A stretch of 64,000 bases of DNA from CAVZYN01 sp963779515 (GTDB taxonomy: Bacteria > Pseudomonadota > Alphaproteobacteria > Rhizobiales > Hyphomicrobiaceae): the NCBI GenBank assembly GCA_963779515.1, contig CAVZYN010000003.1, positions 124,001 through 188,000 on the forward strand, read 5' to 3'. The position numbers were made by a program, and so were the translations under genes. The notes under the pieces were generated by a model. That model saw only the letters and a program-made list of their open reading frames with translations, was not told the DNA's origin and did no database searches. Below, piece after piece: positions 63,427 to 64,000 of this stretch (the first letter of the stretch is position 1; every line of letters begins with the position of its first letter).

Positions 63427-64000
63427 TTGAGCCAGCAGCCGTCGCCACCCGCGCGCGCGATCCGCAAATCGGGCTTTCTCGACCGCCACTTCAAAGGGCT
63501 AGCATTGGCGCCTGCAATTATCCTGCTTGGCGTGTTGACGATCTATCCGATCGCCAATCTCTTCGCGATGGCGGTCTCGACGATCGAATTCAAGCAGGCG
63601 AAGGAAATCTGGTCCTTCACCCCCGAACGGAATTTCCAGCAGTTGCTCAAGGACGAGGTGTTTCGGATCGCGGTCTGGAACACCGTCAAGTTCGCCGCCG
63701 CCTCTGTCGTAATCGAAGTTGCGCTCGGACTCGCACTTGCCATCCTCGTCAGCTCGATCCAAGCCTTCAAGGGCCTGATGCGGACCCTCTTGATCCTGCC
63801 GGTTCTGATGCCGCCGGTCGCCATCGGTTCGATGTGGAAGCTGATGTATAGCCACGACTTCGGCGTGTTGAACCAGATCGCGACCGGCATCGGCTTCGCG
63901 CCGGTCAACTGGACCGGATCGACGTCGCTGGCGCTGTGGTCGGTGGTCCTGGTCGACATCTGGCATTGGACGCCATTCGTGTTCCTGATCCTGTTCGCCG
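63427..64000 (+). CDS. ABC sugar transporter permease, N-terminal part (runs off window)
   Basis: A TTG at 63427, preceded by GAGGGGGAG, opens a frame that runs to the window end. The product begins SQQPSPPARAIRKSGFLDRH and has membrane helices such as APAIILLGVLTIYPIANLFA and TLLILPVLMPPVAIGSMW, the MalF/UgpA-type pattern. The EAA loop would lie beyond the window. It is the membrane partner of the solute-binding protein just upstream. Confidence 0.85.
   Translation, partial: MSQQPSPPARAIRKSGFLDRHFKGLALAPAIILLGVLTIYPIANLFAMAVSTIEFKQAKEIWSFTPERNFQQLLKDEVFRIAVWNTVKFAAASVVIEVALGLALAILVSSIQAFKGLMRTLLILPVLMPPVAIGSMWKLMYSHDFGVLNQIATGIGFAPVNWTGSTSLALWSVVLVDIWHWTPFVFLILFA

Overview
The window is high-GC chromosomal DNA from an alphaproteobacterium. 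A divK-pleD pair next to a DUF3572 gene, a ChrR-type ECF sigma/anti-sigma pair, a TTT (Bug-family) binding protein and REP-like palindromes all suggest a Hyphomicrobiales/Rhodospirillales-type host; the genus cannot be read from this sequence.

Layout. 0-7 kb: a minus-strand catabolic cluster (iron-dependent alcohol dehydrogenase, CDP-alcohol phosphatidyltransferase, aldehyde dehydrogenase, glutamine-synthetase-like ligase, creatininase-family hydrolase, quinone reductase, FAD oxidase). 7.3-10.2 kb: an NMT1/TauA-type ABC importer. 10.4-19.5 kb: housekeeping and miscellaneous genes (ABC exporter, dusA, PhyH dioxygenase, holC, rnr, SUFU-like, DUF983, NUDIX, rpmG). 20-23.7 kb: pleD, divK, DUF3572 and a zinc alcohol dehydrogenase. 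23.9-25.5 kb: a decayed oxidoreductase and a DUF805-like membrane protein. 25.6-33 kb: a Kef-type antiporter, then a singlet-oxygen-type cluster (rpoE-chrR, SDR, cyclopropane synthase, DUF1365, frameshifted FAD protein). 33-34.8 kb: a YeeE/YedE transporter and a DUF442 phosphatase/rhodanese-like protein behind an ATTC-N8-GAAT palindrome of the type bound by sulfide-sensing SqrR/BigR repressors. 34.8-44 kb: citrate-lyase-like protein, CoA-transferase, Bug protein, a two-heme-motif/DUF4384 protein, a ThDP enzyme, an EamA permease and a Pcm-like methyltransferase.

44.3-60.3 kb is the notable part: a 15.9-kb integrative island in the 3' end of tRNA-Cys. It is bounded by a perfect 46-bp direct repeat (44343-44388 and 60241-60286) and carries a tyrosine integrase beside the right repeat. 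Its cargo is a type I-E CRISPR-Cas locus with 64 repeats and 63 spacers, all transcribed on the minus strand in the order cas3, (cas8e), cse2, cas7e, cas5e, cas6e, cas1, cas2, leader, array. The PAM-reading N-terminal part of cas8e is gone; a complete TacA/TacT-type toxin-antitoxin module with its own palindromic operator occupies its place. The cas8e remnant has a one-base frameshift that makes it look fused to cse2, and cse2 is interrupted near its 3' end by an insertion holding a (GAAA)5 tetranucleotide tract. The 5' end of cas2 has been duplicated. As read, adaptation genes (cas1, cas2), cas3 and crRNA processing (cas6e) are intact, while Cascade is damaged.

Beyond the island (60.3-64 kb) the chromosome resumes with a sulfatase and a sugar-type ABC importer. 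Several chromosomal genes also contain single frameshifts, so some breaks could be assembly errors and need read-level checking.
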